Shown: positions 31,648 to 49,424 of the stretch, one piece after another | Layout of the letters: the number at the start of each line of letters is the position of its first letter | How positions within the stretch are numbered: the first letter of the stretch is position 1 | Origin: Cepaea nemoralis | Lineage: Eukaryota; Mollusca; Gastropoda; Stylommatophora; Helicidae | Direction: 5' to 3' | Assembly: GCA_014155875.1 (NCBI GenBank) | Contig: JACEFZ010026865.1 | Span: 1,073,724 to 1,137,723, forward strand | Length of the DNA stretch: 64,000 nucleotides | Notes under the pieces: generated by a model | Database searches by the model: none | The model's input: the letters and a program-made list of their open reading frames with translations, nothing else | Told to the model about the DNA's origin: nothing | Program-made: the position numbers and the translations under genes

Positions 31648-31765
31648 ATGCTGCATTGGCAACACATGGTCACTAATTTCTGCTCAGGCTTGGTTTTATG
31701 GAGAGGTATAACTCCGTTTGACAGACTATCGTCTATTGAGGCTGCAAGGTACCAGTCAGTAGTAG
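31097..31765 (-). repeat. DR-A copy 4, reversed, carrying an internal GA expansion
   Basis: Reverse complement of DR-A: the TACTATCTACTTTTGTTAGC edge, AACCCGACACCTCATATTG, CTTAGTCGAAACTGGTCTAA, GGAGTAAACTAGGCAGGC, then a roughly 215-bp GA array (31431-31645), then GATCATGCTGCATTGGC and ACAGACTATCGTCTATTGAG, ending GGTACCAGTCAGTAG. In other copies the array site is only a short GAGAGAGG. Confidence 0.8.
31431..31645. repeat. (GA)n with GGTAA interruptions, inside DR-A
   Basis: GA runs separated by regular GGTAAGAGAGA or GGTGAGAG blocks. Confidence 0.97.
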
Positions 31766-31784
31766 TAGTAGTTGCAGCAGCAGA

Positions 31785-32132
31785 AGAAGAAGAAGAAGAA
31801 GAAGAAGAAGAAGAAGAAGAAGAAGAAGAAGAAGAAGAAGAAGAAGAAGAAGAAGAAGAAGAAGAAGAAGAAGAAGAAGAAGAAGAAGAAGAAAAGAAGA
31901 AGAAGAAGAAGAAGAAGAAGAAGAAGAAGAAGAAGAAGAAGAAGAAGAAGAAGAAGAAGAAGAAGAAGAAGAAGAAGAAGAAGAAGAAGAAGAAGAAGAA
32001 GAAGAAGAAGAAGAAGAAGAAGACGAAGAAGAAGAAGAAGAAGAAGAAGAAGAAGAAGAAGAAGAAGAAGAAGAAGAAGAAGAAGAAGAAGAAGAAGAAG
32101 AAGAAGAAGAAGAAGAAGAAGAAGAAGAAGAA
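31785..32132. repeat. (GAA)n microsatellite, about 350 bp
   Basis: Near-pure GAA with phase slips (GAAAAG near 31891) and one GACG; preceded by short GTA and CAG runs. Long Glu/Lys/Arg/Leu frames are spurious. Confidence 0.98.
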
Positions 32133-32495
32133 AGAACATCCCTGACATATAAAGAGTTAAAGCAGTATATGCCATTCGAATACTTTAAGCTGTAATGTTA
32201 TGCCTCAGCAGGGAGTCGCGCATTTGTGACGGTAGAAAATCTACACACAACATGTCAGAACACAAACAACATAAAATCAGTTTGTTGCACACAGGTTACG
32301 AAACACATAACGCGATAGCAGAAATACAAAAAGTATCACCCATAACGCTGACACAAGTAAACAAAGCTGTTCGTGTGTAATACATACAATCTTGTAGTTC
32401 TGGTTATTTCTTGCCGCGCATATATTTACAGAGGTCATACGCACTTTATGTTTTTCCTCCTGGTGTAAAAAGTACTGAAGAGCCTTTACCTATCT
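32133..32495. other. No recognisable feature
   Basis: No supported feature. Confidence 0.35.
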
Positions 32496-32499
32496 AACT

Positions 32500-32798
32500 A
32501 GTTACCTACATGTCTACCTTTCTTTCTTTTTACCAACGCAAGTAAGTCAATCTATTTACCTAACTGCTTACATATTGACCTACATACCTAGCTTCCTACC
32601 TACCTTCCTACTTATCCACCCACTCATCCACCTACATACCCATCCACCTACTATCCTTCATACCAACCTAAGTACACACGTACCTGCTCTACCTACAAAC
32701 CAACCTGGCTATCGGCTTATTTAATTACTTCACTGGCAACCTGCGTATCAACTTACCTATTATGCCTACATGAATACACACATGCCTGCCTACCTATC

Positions 32799-32878
<80 letters not shown>

Positions 32879-33340
32879 TACCTGTTTGCTGGTTTACTTA
32901 CTACCTACTTACCTTAATATCTACCTCCTTACCTACATACCTACTTACCTACCTGCCTACTTACCTACCTGCCTACTTACCTACCTGCTTACTTACCAGC
33001 CTGCCCTCCTTACCTTCCTGCCAACTTACCTACCTGCCTACTTACCTCTCTACCTGGCTACTTACCTACCTGGCTACTTACATACATGCCTACTTACCTA
33101 CCTGCCTACCTACCTACCTGGCTACCTACCTACCTGACTACTTACCTACCTGCCTACTTACCTACCTGCCTACTTACCTACCTGGCTACCTACCTACCTG
33201 GCTACCTACCTACCTGCCTACTTACCTACCTGCCTATTTACCTACCAGCCTACATACCAACCTGCCTACTTACCTACCTGTCTACTTACCTACCTGCCTA
33301 CTTACCTACCTGCCTACTTACATACCTACTTGACTGCCTG
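32500..33340. repeat. (TACC/TGCC)n satellite-like tract with an internal (TA)n run
   Basis: Degenerate ACCT/GCCT tetranucleotides from about 32500, becoming regular after 32920, where roughly 12-bp units such as TACTTACCTACC and TGCC alternate. A pure TA run lies at 32802-32868. Tyr/Leu/Pro/Thr-rich frames are spurious. Confidence 0.93.
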
Positions 33341-33344
33341 TCTA

Positions 33345-33590
33345 CCTAGAGTTGAGTTGAGTTGAATCAAGAACCGACATCACAGCACTCGGGCCACTCC
33401 CATACGTGCTCAGCCCTCATCTTCAATAGCCAACGAAGAGTCCCGAGTTCTAAAGGTACAAGTAGCCGTCTGATTATATGCCTGTCTGGCCTTTCCTCAG
33501 AGTTTTGAGTATCGGCCAGATCCTCTGGTCACTCCCTGCAACACAATTCTATCGAAACCGTGATGATCTATCTGTTCTTCGGCAGTATAA
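33345..33590 (-). pseudogene. LINE-B2 3' end, displaced from its RNase H part
   Basis: On the minus strand the frame AEEQIDHHGFDRIVLQGVTR, GSGRYSKL then GKARQAYNQTA matches LINE-B2 downstream of the RNase H motif (compare 28880-29000). It ends in the family's CAACT repeats (TTGAGTTGAG on plus, 33352). The upstream continuation of this same LINE lies at 48010-50342, on the far side of the palindromic element. Confidence 0.85.
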
Positions 33591-34651
33591 CCCCCGACCA
33601 CATCTGCCTTATGTACAATATCGGACACAGCATCAGTATAACCCCCGACCACATCTGCCTTATGTACAATATCGGACACAGCATCAGTATAACCCCCGAC
33701 CACATCTGCCTTATGTACAATATCGGACACAGCATCAGTATAACTCCCGACCACATCTGCCTTATGTACAATATCGGACACAGCATCAGTATAACCCCCG
33801 ACCACATCTGCCTTATGTACAATATCGGACACAGCATCAGTATAACTCCCGACCACATCTGCCTTATGTACAATATCGGACACAGCATCAGTATAACTCC
33901 CGACCACATCTGCCTTATGTACAATATCGGACACAGCATCAGTATAACCCCCGACCACATCTGCCTTATGTACAATATCGGACACAGCATCAGTATAACT
34001 CCCGACCACATCTGCCTTATGTACAATATCGGACACAGCATCAGTATAACCCCCGACCACATCTGCCTTATGTACAATATCGGACACAGCATCAGTATAA
34101 CTCCCGACCACATCTGCCTTATGTACAATATCGGACACAGCATCAGTATAACCCCCGACCACATCTGCCTTATGTACAATATCGGACACAGCATCAGTAT
34201 AACTCCCGACCACATCTGCCTTATGTACAATATCGGACACAGCATCAGTATAACCCCCGACCACATCTGCCTTATGTACAATATCGGACACAGCATCAGT
34301 ATAACCCCCGACCACATCTGCCTTATGTACAATATCGGACACAGCATCAGTATAACTCCCGACCACATCTGCCTTATGTACAATATCGGACACAGCATCA
34401 GTATAACCCCCGACCACATCTGCCTTATGTACAATATCTGACACAGCATCAGTATAACCCCCGACCACATCTGCCTTATGTACAATATCTGACACAGCAT
34501 CAGTATAACCCCCGACCACATCTGCCTTATGTACAATATCTGACACAGCATCAGTATAACCCCCGACCACATCTGCCTTATGTACAATATCTGACACAGC
34601 ATCAGTATAACCCCCGACCACATCTGCCTTATGTACAATATCGGACACAGC
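33585..34651. repeat. 51-bp minisatellite, left block, about 21 units
   Basis: Unit on plus starts CAGTATAACCCCCGACCACA, continues TCTGCCTTATGTACAATATC and ends GGACACAGCAT. On minus it encodes DAVSDIVHKADVVGGYT in frame with the flanking LINE-B2 ORF. Units vary at CCC/CTC and at TCGG/TCTG; the TCTG variants cluster in the last units before 34652. All frames stay open because 51 is a multiple of three, so openness is not evidence of selection. Confidence 0.97.
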
Positions 34652-34984
34652 AGTAGTGTATAGGTACATTATCCAGCGTATTTTTGAGGTGGGAATCGAT
34701 ATTCCACCTCAAAGGGCGATAACTCTTTTTTCCCCAAAAAATGTAGGCGTGGTCTAGTGACTCATCATAGGTGGCGTGGTCTAGTGACTCATCAGAGGTG
34801 GTCTGGTCTAGTGACTCATCAGAGGTGGCGTGCGTGGTCAAGTAATTATAGGTACGACATAAAAAAATACGACATAAAACATCAATAAAGAAAAACAAAC
34901 GAATCAAGTAAGGTACATAATAATGTTAATAAAATATATATATAGAAGAAAAAAAAAAACATAGTAAGTGACCGCTTATAGTTA

Positions 34985-36060
34985 AGGGTGTGTGATGATG
35001 TGGTCAAGTAATGGTCAAGAGGTGGTCAAGTGGTGTTCATGTGGTGGAGTAACCACTTAAATTAAAGGGGAAAGTACGTGTAGTGATGTGGTGGTGGTTA
35101 AAGTGTCCGATGACGTGGTCAAGCAGTGGTCAAGTGGTGGTCAAGTGGTGGTCAAGTGACGACATTTTAGTGGAAAGTAGTTGTAATGATATGGTGATGA
35201 TCGTGAGGTGGTAAATTAGTGGTCAAACAGTGGTCAAGCAGTGGTCAAGTGAGGAAAATTTTAGTGGAAAGTAGTTGTAATGATATGGTGATGATTAAAG
35301 GGTGGTAAATTAGTGGTCAAGCAGTGGTCAAGTGGTGGTCAAGTGAGGAAAATTTTAGTGGAAAGTAGTTGTAATGATATGGTGATGATTAAAGGGTGGT
35401 AAATTAGTGGTCAAGCAGTGGTCAAGTAGTGGTCAAGTGGTCGAGTGACCACTTAAATTGTCGGGGAAAGTAGTTGTAATGATATGGTGATGATTAAAGG
35501 GTGGTAAATTAGTGGTCAAGAGGTGGTCAAGCGGTGGTCAAGGGGTGGTCAAGTGGTTAAATGACCCCTTAAATTGTTGGGGAGAGTACGTGTAGTGACG
35601 TGGTGATGATCAAGAGGTGGTCAAGTGGTGGTCAGGGTGTGGTCAAGTGGTGGTCAAGATGTGGTCAAGTGGTCGAGTGACCCCTTAAATTGTCAGGGAA
35701 AGTGAGTGTAGTAAGTTGGTGATGATCGTGAGGTGGTCAAGTAGTGGTCAAGAGGTGGTCAAGGGGTGGTCAAGTGGTTAAATGACCCCCCTAAATTGTA
35801 TGGGAGGGTACAGTTAGTGATGTGGTGATGATCAAGAGGTGGTCAAGTAGTGGTCAAGGAGTGGTCAAGGGGTGGTCAAGTGGTCAAGTTACCCCTTAAA
35901 TTGATGGGAAGAGTACGTGTACTGACACGAAGATGATCAAAATGTAGTCAAGTACTCGTCAAGTGGTGGTCAAGCGGTGGTCAAGTGGTCGAGTGACCAC
36001 ATAAATTGTAGAGGAGAGTAGGTGTAGTGACATGGTGATGATCAAGGGGTGGTCAAGTTG
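34985..36060 (+). repeat. GTGGTCAAG array in the left arm
   Basis: Short GTGGTCAAG units form clusters separated by a conserved spacer with GTAATGATATGGTGATGAT or GTAGTGATGTGGTGATGAT, giving a longer period of about 90-110 bp and roughly ten longer units. Its mirror is 45630-46715. Confidence 0.85.
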
Positions 36061-36579
36061 TTAGGTCTAGAGGTTGGGGTGTCTCAGTCATGAAGTATCA
36101 AACTGTCTGCTCTGGGAAGGATGTCGCTGATCAGGGCGAGTAGGTTCTAATACGTTTATCGCTATTGTCTATAATTGGCGTGGTTGTATAGTAATAATAG
36201 TAGAGTTGTTTCGTAGTAATGTTAGTCATCATTATCAAGGGGCATGTTAGGTGATATTTATAACGGTAGTAGTAGTACCAGTAGTAGCAATACCAACAAT
36301 AGTACTAATTATCATCATCGTCACGTGTCTTACCAACGGACGTACCACCCACACATTGCGATCTCCAACACCATTGAACAATTCCGGGGTTGACTCACAA
36401 TACAGAAATCCCCAATTAACGGCATTACCTTCATGTAATGGTGGTACTCATAGTACCAATAGCACCAGTAGTAATAGTCACCAACATCAGCAAGAGACTT
36501 ATCGCCTGACATTGGTCAGTATGACACTCCATAAACTATGATCTCCGACACCATGGATACAAATAGTAATAATATTGGT

Positions 36580-36607
36580 AATAGTAGTAGTGGTAGTAGT
36601 AGTAGTG

Positions 36608-36686
<79 letters not shown>

Positions 36687-36735
36687 CGGCGGCGGTGGTG
36701 GTGGTGGTGGTGGTGGTGGTGGTGGTGGTAATAGT
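36580..36735 (+). repeat. (AGT)n(GGT)n microsatellite in the left arm
   Basis: AGT run then GGT run. The mirror copy (about 44915-45085) has a longer AGT-equivalent and shorter GGT-equivalent run, the main length difference between arms. Confidence 0.95.
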
Positions 36736-37139
36736 AGGAGTAGTAGAATAGCGAGGGTGCTTGTTGTTTCACTAAGTATTTGTATATCGTATGTAGTATA
36801 AAGCTAGTTTGTGTTGTATGCCATGTAAGGTGTTACTGAAATATCTGTATTTTATAGTTCTAAGAGGTGATGACGTCATAACCCACCACTCTATCATCTT
36901 ATTGATAGTGTCTCCAGTGCCACGAAAAAGGCTCATTGTGAGATATCGATCATTTCTCAAAGCGACAGCATCCGGGGTGCATGCCCATTACGAGCAAACA
37001 TCGATACGCCACTTAAAAGGCAACGACAAGGCAAAATAGCGTCGAATACAGTGTAACGTACAAAACTTATGAGGTCATCGGTTCTCCATTCCATCATGGT
37101 CGACAAATAGGCGCTCACTAACTTCACAATAGGCTCACT

Positions 37140-39900
37140 CAAATAAACATATAGGATGATAAGGCACCGACCCAAATGTGAAAAATGTCGGCCAAATACA
37201 GAAATAGTTCGTCCACATGTATGCAAACTAGGAAAATTTGTTAGTCGAACGGGACATATATTGACCAAGTAGGGAAATTTGAGAGCCATAAGTGAAAAAA
37301 TATAATCCAAAGAGAGGAATATCTCATTCCAACTTATAAAAAGAAGGAAAATTCTCAACCAAATGAGAAAAAGTTAGACCAAGTATAGTAACATCGCAAC
37401 CAAACTTATGAAAAGTAGGAAACTTTGTTAGCCAAAGCGAAAAAACCTAGGTCAAGTAGGAAAATCTGTTACCCAAATGTAAAAAATGTCGGCCAAATAC
37501 AGAAATAGTTCGTCCACATGTATGCAAACTAGGAAAATTTGTTAGTCGAACGGGACATATATTGACCAAGTAGGGAAATTTGAGAGCCATAAGTGAAAAC
37601 ATATAATCCAAAGAGAGGAATATCTCATTCCAACTTATAAAAAGAAGGAAATTTCTCAACCAAATGAGAAAAAGTTAGACCAAATATAGTAACATCTCAA
37701 CCAAACTTATGAAAAATAGGAAACTTTGTTAGCCAACGAGAATAAAAACCTTGTTCAAGTAGGAAAATCTGTTAGCCAAATGTAAAAAATGTCGGCCAAA
37801 TACAGAAATACCTCGTCCGCACGTATGCAAACAAGGAAAAGTTGTTAGCCAGATAGTAAAAATATTGCCCAAGTAGGAAAATTTGATAGCCAAATGTAAA
37901 AAAAAAAAAAAATATCACCCAAAGAGAGGAATATCTAGGCCAGACTTATAAAAAGTAGGAGAACTATGTGCCAAATGGGAAAAAGTTAGGCCAAATACAG
38001 AAATATTTCAACCAAACATATAAAAAATAGGAAAATTGATAACCAAACGGGAAATATATTGACCAACTAGGGAAATGTGTTACTCAAAGAGGAAAAATAA
38101 TGACCAACTAACGAAATACATCGCTCAAACTTATGAAAACTACGAAACTTTGTTAGCCAAATGGAAGAAACCTTGGTCAAGTAGGAAAAATCTGTTAACC
38201 AATTGTGAAAAATGTCGGCCAAAATGCAGAAATAGTTCGGCCACACGTATGCAAACAAGGAAAGGTTGTTAGCCAGATAGGAAAAGTATTAACCAAGTAA
38301 GAAAATGTGATACCCAAAAGGTGAAAAAATATCAGACAAAGAGAGAAATATCTCATCCAAACTTATAAAAAGAAGGAAAATTCTCAACCAAATGAGAAAA
38401 AGTTAGACCAAATATAGTAACATCTCAACCAAACTTATGAAAAGTAGGAAACTTTGTTAGCCAACGAGAATAAAAACCTTGTCAAGTAGGAAAATCTGTT
38501 AGCCAAATGTAAAAAATGTCGGCCAAATACAGAAATACCTCGTCCGCACGTATGCAAACAAGGAAAAGTTGTTAGCCAGATAGTAAAAATATTGCCCAAG
38601 TAGGAAAATTTGATAGCCAAATGTAAAAAAAAAAAAAATATATCACCCAAAGAGAGGAATATCTCGGCCAGACTTATAAAAAGTAGGAGAACTATGTGCC
38701 AAATGGGAAAAAGTTAGGCCAAATACAGAAATATTTCAACCAAACATATAAAAAAATAGGAAAATTGATAACCAAACGGGAAATATATTGACCAACTAGG
38801 GAAATGTGTTACTCAAAGAGGAAAAATAATGACCAACTAACGAAATACATCGCTCAAACTTATGAAAACTACGAAACTTTGTTAGCCAAATGGAAGAAAC
38901 CTTGGTCAAGTAGGAAAAATCTGTTAACCAATTGTGAAAAATGTCGGCCAAATGCAGAAATAGTTCGGCCACACGTATGCAAACAAGGAAAGGTTGTTAG
39001 CCAGATAGGAAAAGTATTAACCAAGTAAGAAAATGTGATAGCCAAAGGTGAAAAAATATCAGACAAAGAGAGAAATATCTCATCCAAACTTATAAAAAGA
39101 AGGAAAATTCTCAACCAAATGAGAAAAAGTTAGACCAAATATAGTAACATCTCAACCAAACTTATGAAAAGTAGGAAACTTTGTTAGCCAACGACAATAA
39201 AAACCTAGGTCAAGTAGGAAAATCTGTTAGCCAAATGTAAAAAAATGTCGGCCAAATACAGAAATACCTCGTCCGCACTTATTAAAATTAGGAAAAATTT
39301 GTTAGCCAAATAGTAAAAATATTGCCCAAGTAGGAAAATTTGATAGCCAAATGTAAAAAAAAAATATCACCCAAATAGAGGAATAATCTCGGCCAGAGTT
39401 ATAAAAAGTAGGAGAACTATTTCCCAAATGGAAAAAGTTAGGCCAAATACAGACATATCTCAAACAAACATATAAAAAATAGGAAAATTGATAACCAAAT
39501 GGGAACTATATTGACCAACTAGGGACATGTATTACTCAAAGAGGAAAAATAATGACCAAGTAACGAAATACATCGCTCAAACTTATGAAAACTAGGAAAC
39601 TTTGTTAGCCAAAGTGAAAAAAAAAAACCTTCGTCAAATAGGAAAATCTGTTAGCCAAATGTGAAAAATGTCGGACAAATGCAGAAATAGTTCGGTCCAC
39701 ACATATGCAAACTAGGAAAGTTGTTAGCCAGATAGGAAAAGTATTGGCCAAGTAGGAAAAATTTGAAAGCCAAATGTGAAAAAAGATCACCCAAAGAGAG
39801 AAATATTGCGAACAATGTCGGCCAAATACAGAAATTTCTCAACCAAACTCATGAAAAGTAGGAACAACTTGTTACCCAAATAGAAAAAATATTGGTCAAG
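37140..39900 (+). repeat. Two-level tandem array (about 70-bp subunits, 300- and 727-bp higher-order units)
   Basis: Subunits share GTTAGCCAAATG, AAAAATGTCGGCCAAATACA, GAAATATCTC and AACTTATAAAAAGTAGGAAA. GAGAAAAAGTTAGACCAA recurs at 37364, 37665, 38391 and 39121, so the first repeat period is 301 bp and the next two are about 726-730 bp. CGAAATACATCGCTC recurs at 38121, 38848 and about 39565. Open frames of 60-133 codons on the minus strand are echoes of this periodicity. Mirror copy 41745-44500. Confidence 0.88.
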
Positions 39901-39939
39901 TAAAGAAATAGCGTGGTCAAACCTATAAAAACATACCAA

Positions 39940-40265
39940 CATTTGTTAACACAACTTGGCCACTTGTTCTTACAAACTTGCTCGCTGGCTCAAACAATCT
40001 GTCCTCTTGCTATTACAATCGGTCGACCTATCCTATCAACTCATACACTGACCCATAACAACTGTCCATTTCCCCCAACAACGTGTCCACCGACTCTCTC
40101 ATATTATCGACTCGCCCTATCAACTTACTCACTGACTCTAACAACTTCTCCACAGGGGCTCACAAAATTTCCACTTGTTATTACAAATTGTCGACAGTCG
40201 CGCCCAAATTACCACTTACTCTTACAAACTGTCCCAACTGCGCGCACAAAGGTTGTCCACTTGTG
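39940..40265 (+). repeat. Degenerate array of about 37-bp units in the left arm
   Basis: Recurring pattern of ACAAACTTG or ACAATCGGTC, CACTGACTC, TAACAACT and GTCCACTTG. Mirror 41375-41705. Confidence 0.6.
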
Positions 40266-40821
40266 ATTTCACGGCCTCCTCATCACATAGATAAGTAGCC
40301 CTTATAAAATACAAATGTATCCCACAAGTCATACAGAAGTGTCCCCCATATTGTCATAAAAAAAAATATTTGTGTGTGTAGGTAAGTTCATGTCTTTGGC
40401 AGTTCATATTTTGTAAATTCATTTCTTCAGCATAAGATTTGTGTAAGTTCACAGCCTCAGCATAAATTTTGTTGTGTAAGTTCATGTCTTCGACAGTTCA
40501 TGTTTTGCTAAGGCCTAGTTTTAGTGAAAAGGCAGAAGTCTATTGGCTAGAATTTCAACCTGAGTGGTCAATTATTAACACTGCTGTGGACAGCTATTCT
40601 TACCCATGCGCTAAAGTTGAGAAAATGAACTTCCGTTGAATGGAAGCTACCGCAGACTTGCCTTATTAAACCCCTCTGGAAGAAGTAGCGGCAGCTTAAC
40701 CAGGAAAAGATCGAATTAGTTATCCCCCCTTAGTCTGGGAATTATGAAAATTTAAGCTCACACAAGCGATATTACTCATGACGTCATATAAACAAAAATA
40801 TAAACGATAACAAATGAGGCT

Positions 40822-47046
<6,225 letters not shown>

Positions 47047-48019
47047 CACAGCATCAGTATAACCTCCGACCACATCTGCCTTATGTACAATATCGGACAC
47101 AGCATCAGTATAACCCCCGACCACATCTGCCTTATGTACAATATCGGACACAGCATCAGTATAACCCCCGACCACATCTGCCTTATGTACAATATCTGAC
47201 ACAGCATCAGTATAACTCCCGACCACATCTGCCTTATGTACAATATCTGATACAGCATCAGTATAACTCCCGACCACATCTGCCTTATGTACAATATCTG
47301 ATACAGCATCAGTATAACTCCCGACCACATCTGCCTTATGTACAATATCTGACACAGCATCAGTATAACCCCCGACCACATCTGCCTTATGCACAATATC
47401 TGACACAGCATCAGTATAACTCCCGACCACATCTGCCTTATGTACAATATCTGACACAGCATCAGTATAACTCCCGACCACATCTGCCTTATGTACAATA
47501 TCTGACACAGCATCAGTATAACTCCCGACCACATCTGCCTTATGTACAATATCGGACACAGCATCAGTATAACTCCCGACCACATCTGCCTTATGTACAA
47601 TATCTGACACAGCATCAGTATAACTCCCGACCACATCTGCCTTATGTACAATATCTGACACAGCATCAGTATAACTCCAGACCACATCTGCCTTATGCAC
47701 AATATCGGACACAGCATCAGTATAACCTCCGACCACATCTGCCTTATGCACAATATCGGACACAGCATCAGTATAACCTCCGACCACATCTGCCTTATGC
47801 ACAATATCGGACACAGCATCAGTATAACCTCCGACCACATCTGCCTTATGCACAATATCGGACACAGCATCAGTATACCCCCGACCACATCTGCCTTATG
47901 CACAATATCGGACACAGCATCAGTATAACCCCTGACCACATCTGCCTTATGCACAATATCGGACACAGCATCAGTATAACCCCTGACCACATCTGCCTTA
48001 TGCACAATATCGGACACAG
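47047..48019. repeat. 51-bp minisatellite, right block, about 19 units
   Basis: Same unit and same direction as 33585-34651. Units nearest the palindrome carry CTCC/CCCC with TCGG; middle units TCTG or TGAT; distal units (after 47690) carry GCACAATATC instead of GTACAATATC. It ends where LINE-B2 sequence (minus: ADRLAES) resumes. Confidence 0.97.
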
Positions 48020-48474
48020 TGGCGCAGACTCAGCCAATCTGTCCGCCTACCCGTTTCCCACCACACCAGCATGTCCTGGGTAAAACATACAACAGATGCT
48101 CTATATCTCGTATAGAGATATTGTTGACTGGAAGCCAGTCACTCTGCCTATAACACGTCCGTCTTCACTTTTCTCAACAAACTGTGTAAGCCCTTTACAA
48201 TCACGACATGCTGTTTGTCCTCTAGCTAATGGAACGCCGCTGTGACAGCCTCCACCTCCATTCTTAGACCAGATGATGAGGTTTCATATGCCAGATTCTC
48301 ATGCACCATCCACCATCCACCAACCTTCGTCACGAACTCCCAGGTACTTGTACCTCTTAGCACAAAGGAATTCGTGTAGATGATTACATCACCCAGTCGC
48401 GATTTGTCGTGGATCAATTCTTACACATACCCTTCAGTTCAGCATGCCACTACCTGCATTCCAGATCCAATTTT
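48010..48474 (-). pseudogene. LINE-B2 RNase H segment (same LINE as 33345 and 49425)
   Basis: The minus strand reads DVIIYTNSFVLRGTSTWEFV (the TDGS box altered to TNSF), then SSSGLRMEVEAVTAAF (catalytic Glu box), then, in other frames, FYPGHAGVVGN, a stop and ADRLAES. Frameshifts and stops abolish function. At its 3' side it runs directly into the 51-bp array. Confidence 0.8.
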
Positions 48475-48479
48475 ATTAT

Positions 48480-49419
48480 TTACTAGCTGACCCGGCCCGG
48501 CTTCGCCCAGGTCCTGGCGGGGATCTATCTATCTATCAGTCTGTCTGCTTGTTTGTCTGTCTGTCTGTCTGACCCGGCCCGGCTTCACCCAGTCCCTGGT
48601 GGGGAGCATCTCATTTAATTCATATAAGTAGTCATATAAGCTCTCCCGTTCCCGACTATCTGTCTGTCTGTCTATCTGACCGGGCCCGGCTTCACCCAGT
48701 CCCTGGTGGGGAGCATCTCATTTAATTCATATACGTAGTCATATAAGCTCTACCGTTCCCGACTATCTGTTTGTCTGTCTGTCTGTCTGTCCCGGCCCGG
48801 CTTCACCCAGTCCCTGGTGGGGAGCATCTAATTTAATTCATATAAGTAGTCATATAAGCTCTCCCGTTCCCGACTGTCTGTCTGTCTATCTGTCTGACCG
48901 GCGTGGTTTCGCCCAGCTCTTGGCGCACAGTAACTTAACAGAATGTCCTTCCACACACCATTCAATGAAAACTGTAGAAAAAGATGGGTTACGATGTTAT
49001 GCATTATGCATTATTTTTATGAAAACTTTGAAAATGCCTTAAAGATTATATCATTATTTATTATAACTCATAGGCCTCAAAATAACTATAGACAAAGAGT
49101 TTAACAATAGTGCATGTAAGTCCAACAATATGACTATAAAGTATATAGAAATGTTATTAAAAGTTATGCCCCTTGAAATAACTTTTCTAGAGTGAAGTCC
49201 CCCTGCTATATAGACATTATATAATGAAAATGGAAAAGTAAATGTTATTAAATAATTCGAAGATTTTACATTAAGAAATTATTATAGTCGGTTGCAAATG
49301 AATGAAAGGAAGACGTGTAGAAAATTTCATCTCAATCGGATGTACCGTTATCGAACGCATCCAATACATAAATCCCCACACACAAACAAACAAACATACA
49401 CTCTGTTTTATAGATATAG
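48480..49419 (+). mobile_element. Retroelement-like repeat (TACTAGCTGACCCGGC ... TTTATAGATATAG), 0.94 kb
   Basis: It begins TTACTAGCTGACCCGGCCCG with GCTTCGCCCAG and ends CTCTGTTTTATAGATATAG. ATTAT lies outside both ends (48475-48479 and 49420-49424). The start and end motifs, and internal AATTTCATCTCAATCGGATG, belong to a widespread invertebrate dispersed repeat type. The first 400 bp contain about four tandem copies of a roughly 115-bp unit (CCCGGCTTCACCCAGTCCCT and CTGTCTGTC-rich spacer). No coding region. Confidence 0.7.
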
Positions 49420-49424
49420 ATTAT

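Larger units (their letters stand above)
34652..40820 (+). repeat. Left arm of the palindrome, 6169 bp
   Basis: From outside in: a terminal segment with an imperfect hairpin (GAGGTGGGAATCGATATTCC, then ACCTC) and GGGCGATAACTC; three units of a GGTGGCGTGGTCTAGTGACT-type repeat (34752-34840); a GTGGTCAAG array (34985-36060); a mixed segment (36060-36580); AGT/GGT microsatellites (36580-36735); a segment without repeats (36740-37140); a long A-rich array (37140-39900); a roughly 37-bp degenerate array (39940-40265); a short TAAGTTCATGTCTT repeat (40380-40510); and a unique inner end (40510-40820). Confidence 0.9.

Noticed and set aside
31396..32175. A 249-codon Arg/Glu/Lys-rich frame
   Set aside because: Spans the GA and GAA arrays only.
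32770..33349. Tyr/Leu/Pro/Thr-rich frames up to 187 codons
   Set aside because: Product of the CCTA/CCTG tetranucleotide tract; three frames open together.
33497..34669. A 390-codon minus-strand frame and long plus-strand frames through the 51-bp repeats
   Set aside because: The 51-bp period keeps any stop-free frame open in every unit; several frames on both strands are open at once, so this is not evidence of a protein. Its origin as LINE coding sequence is reported instead.
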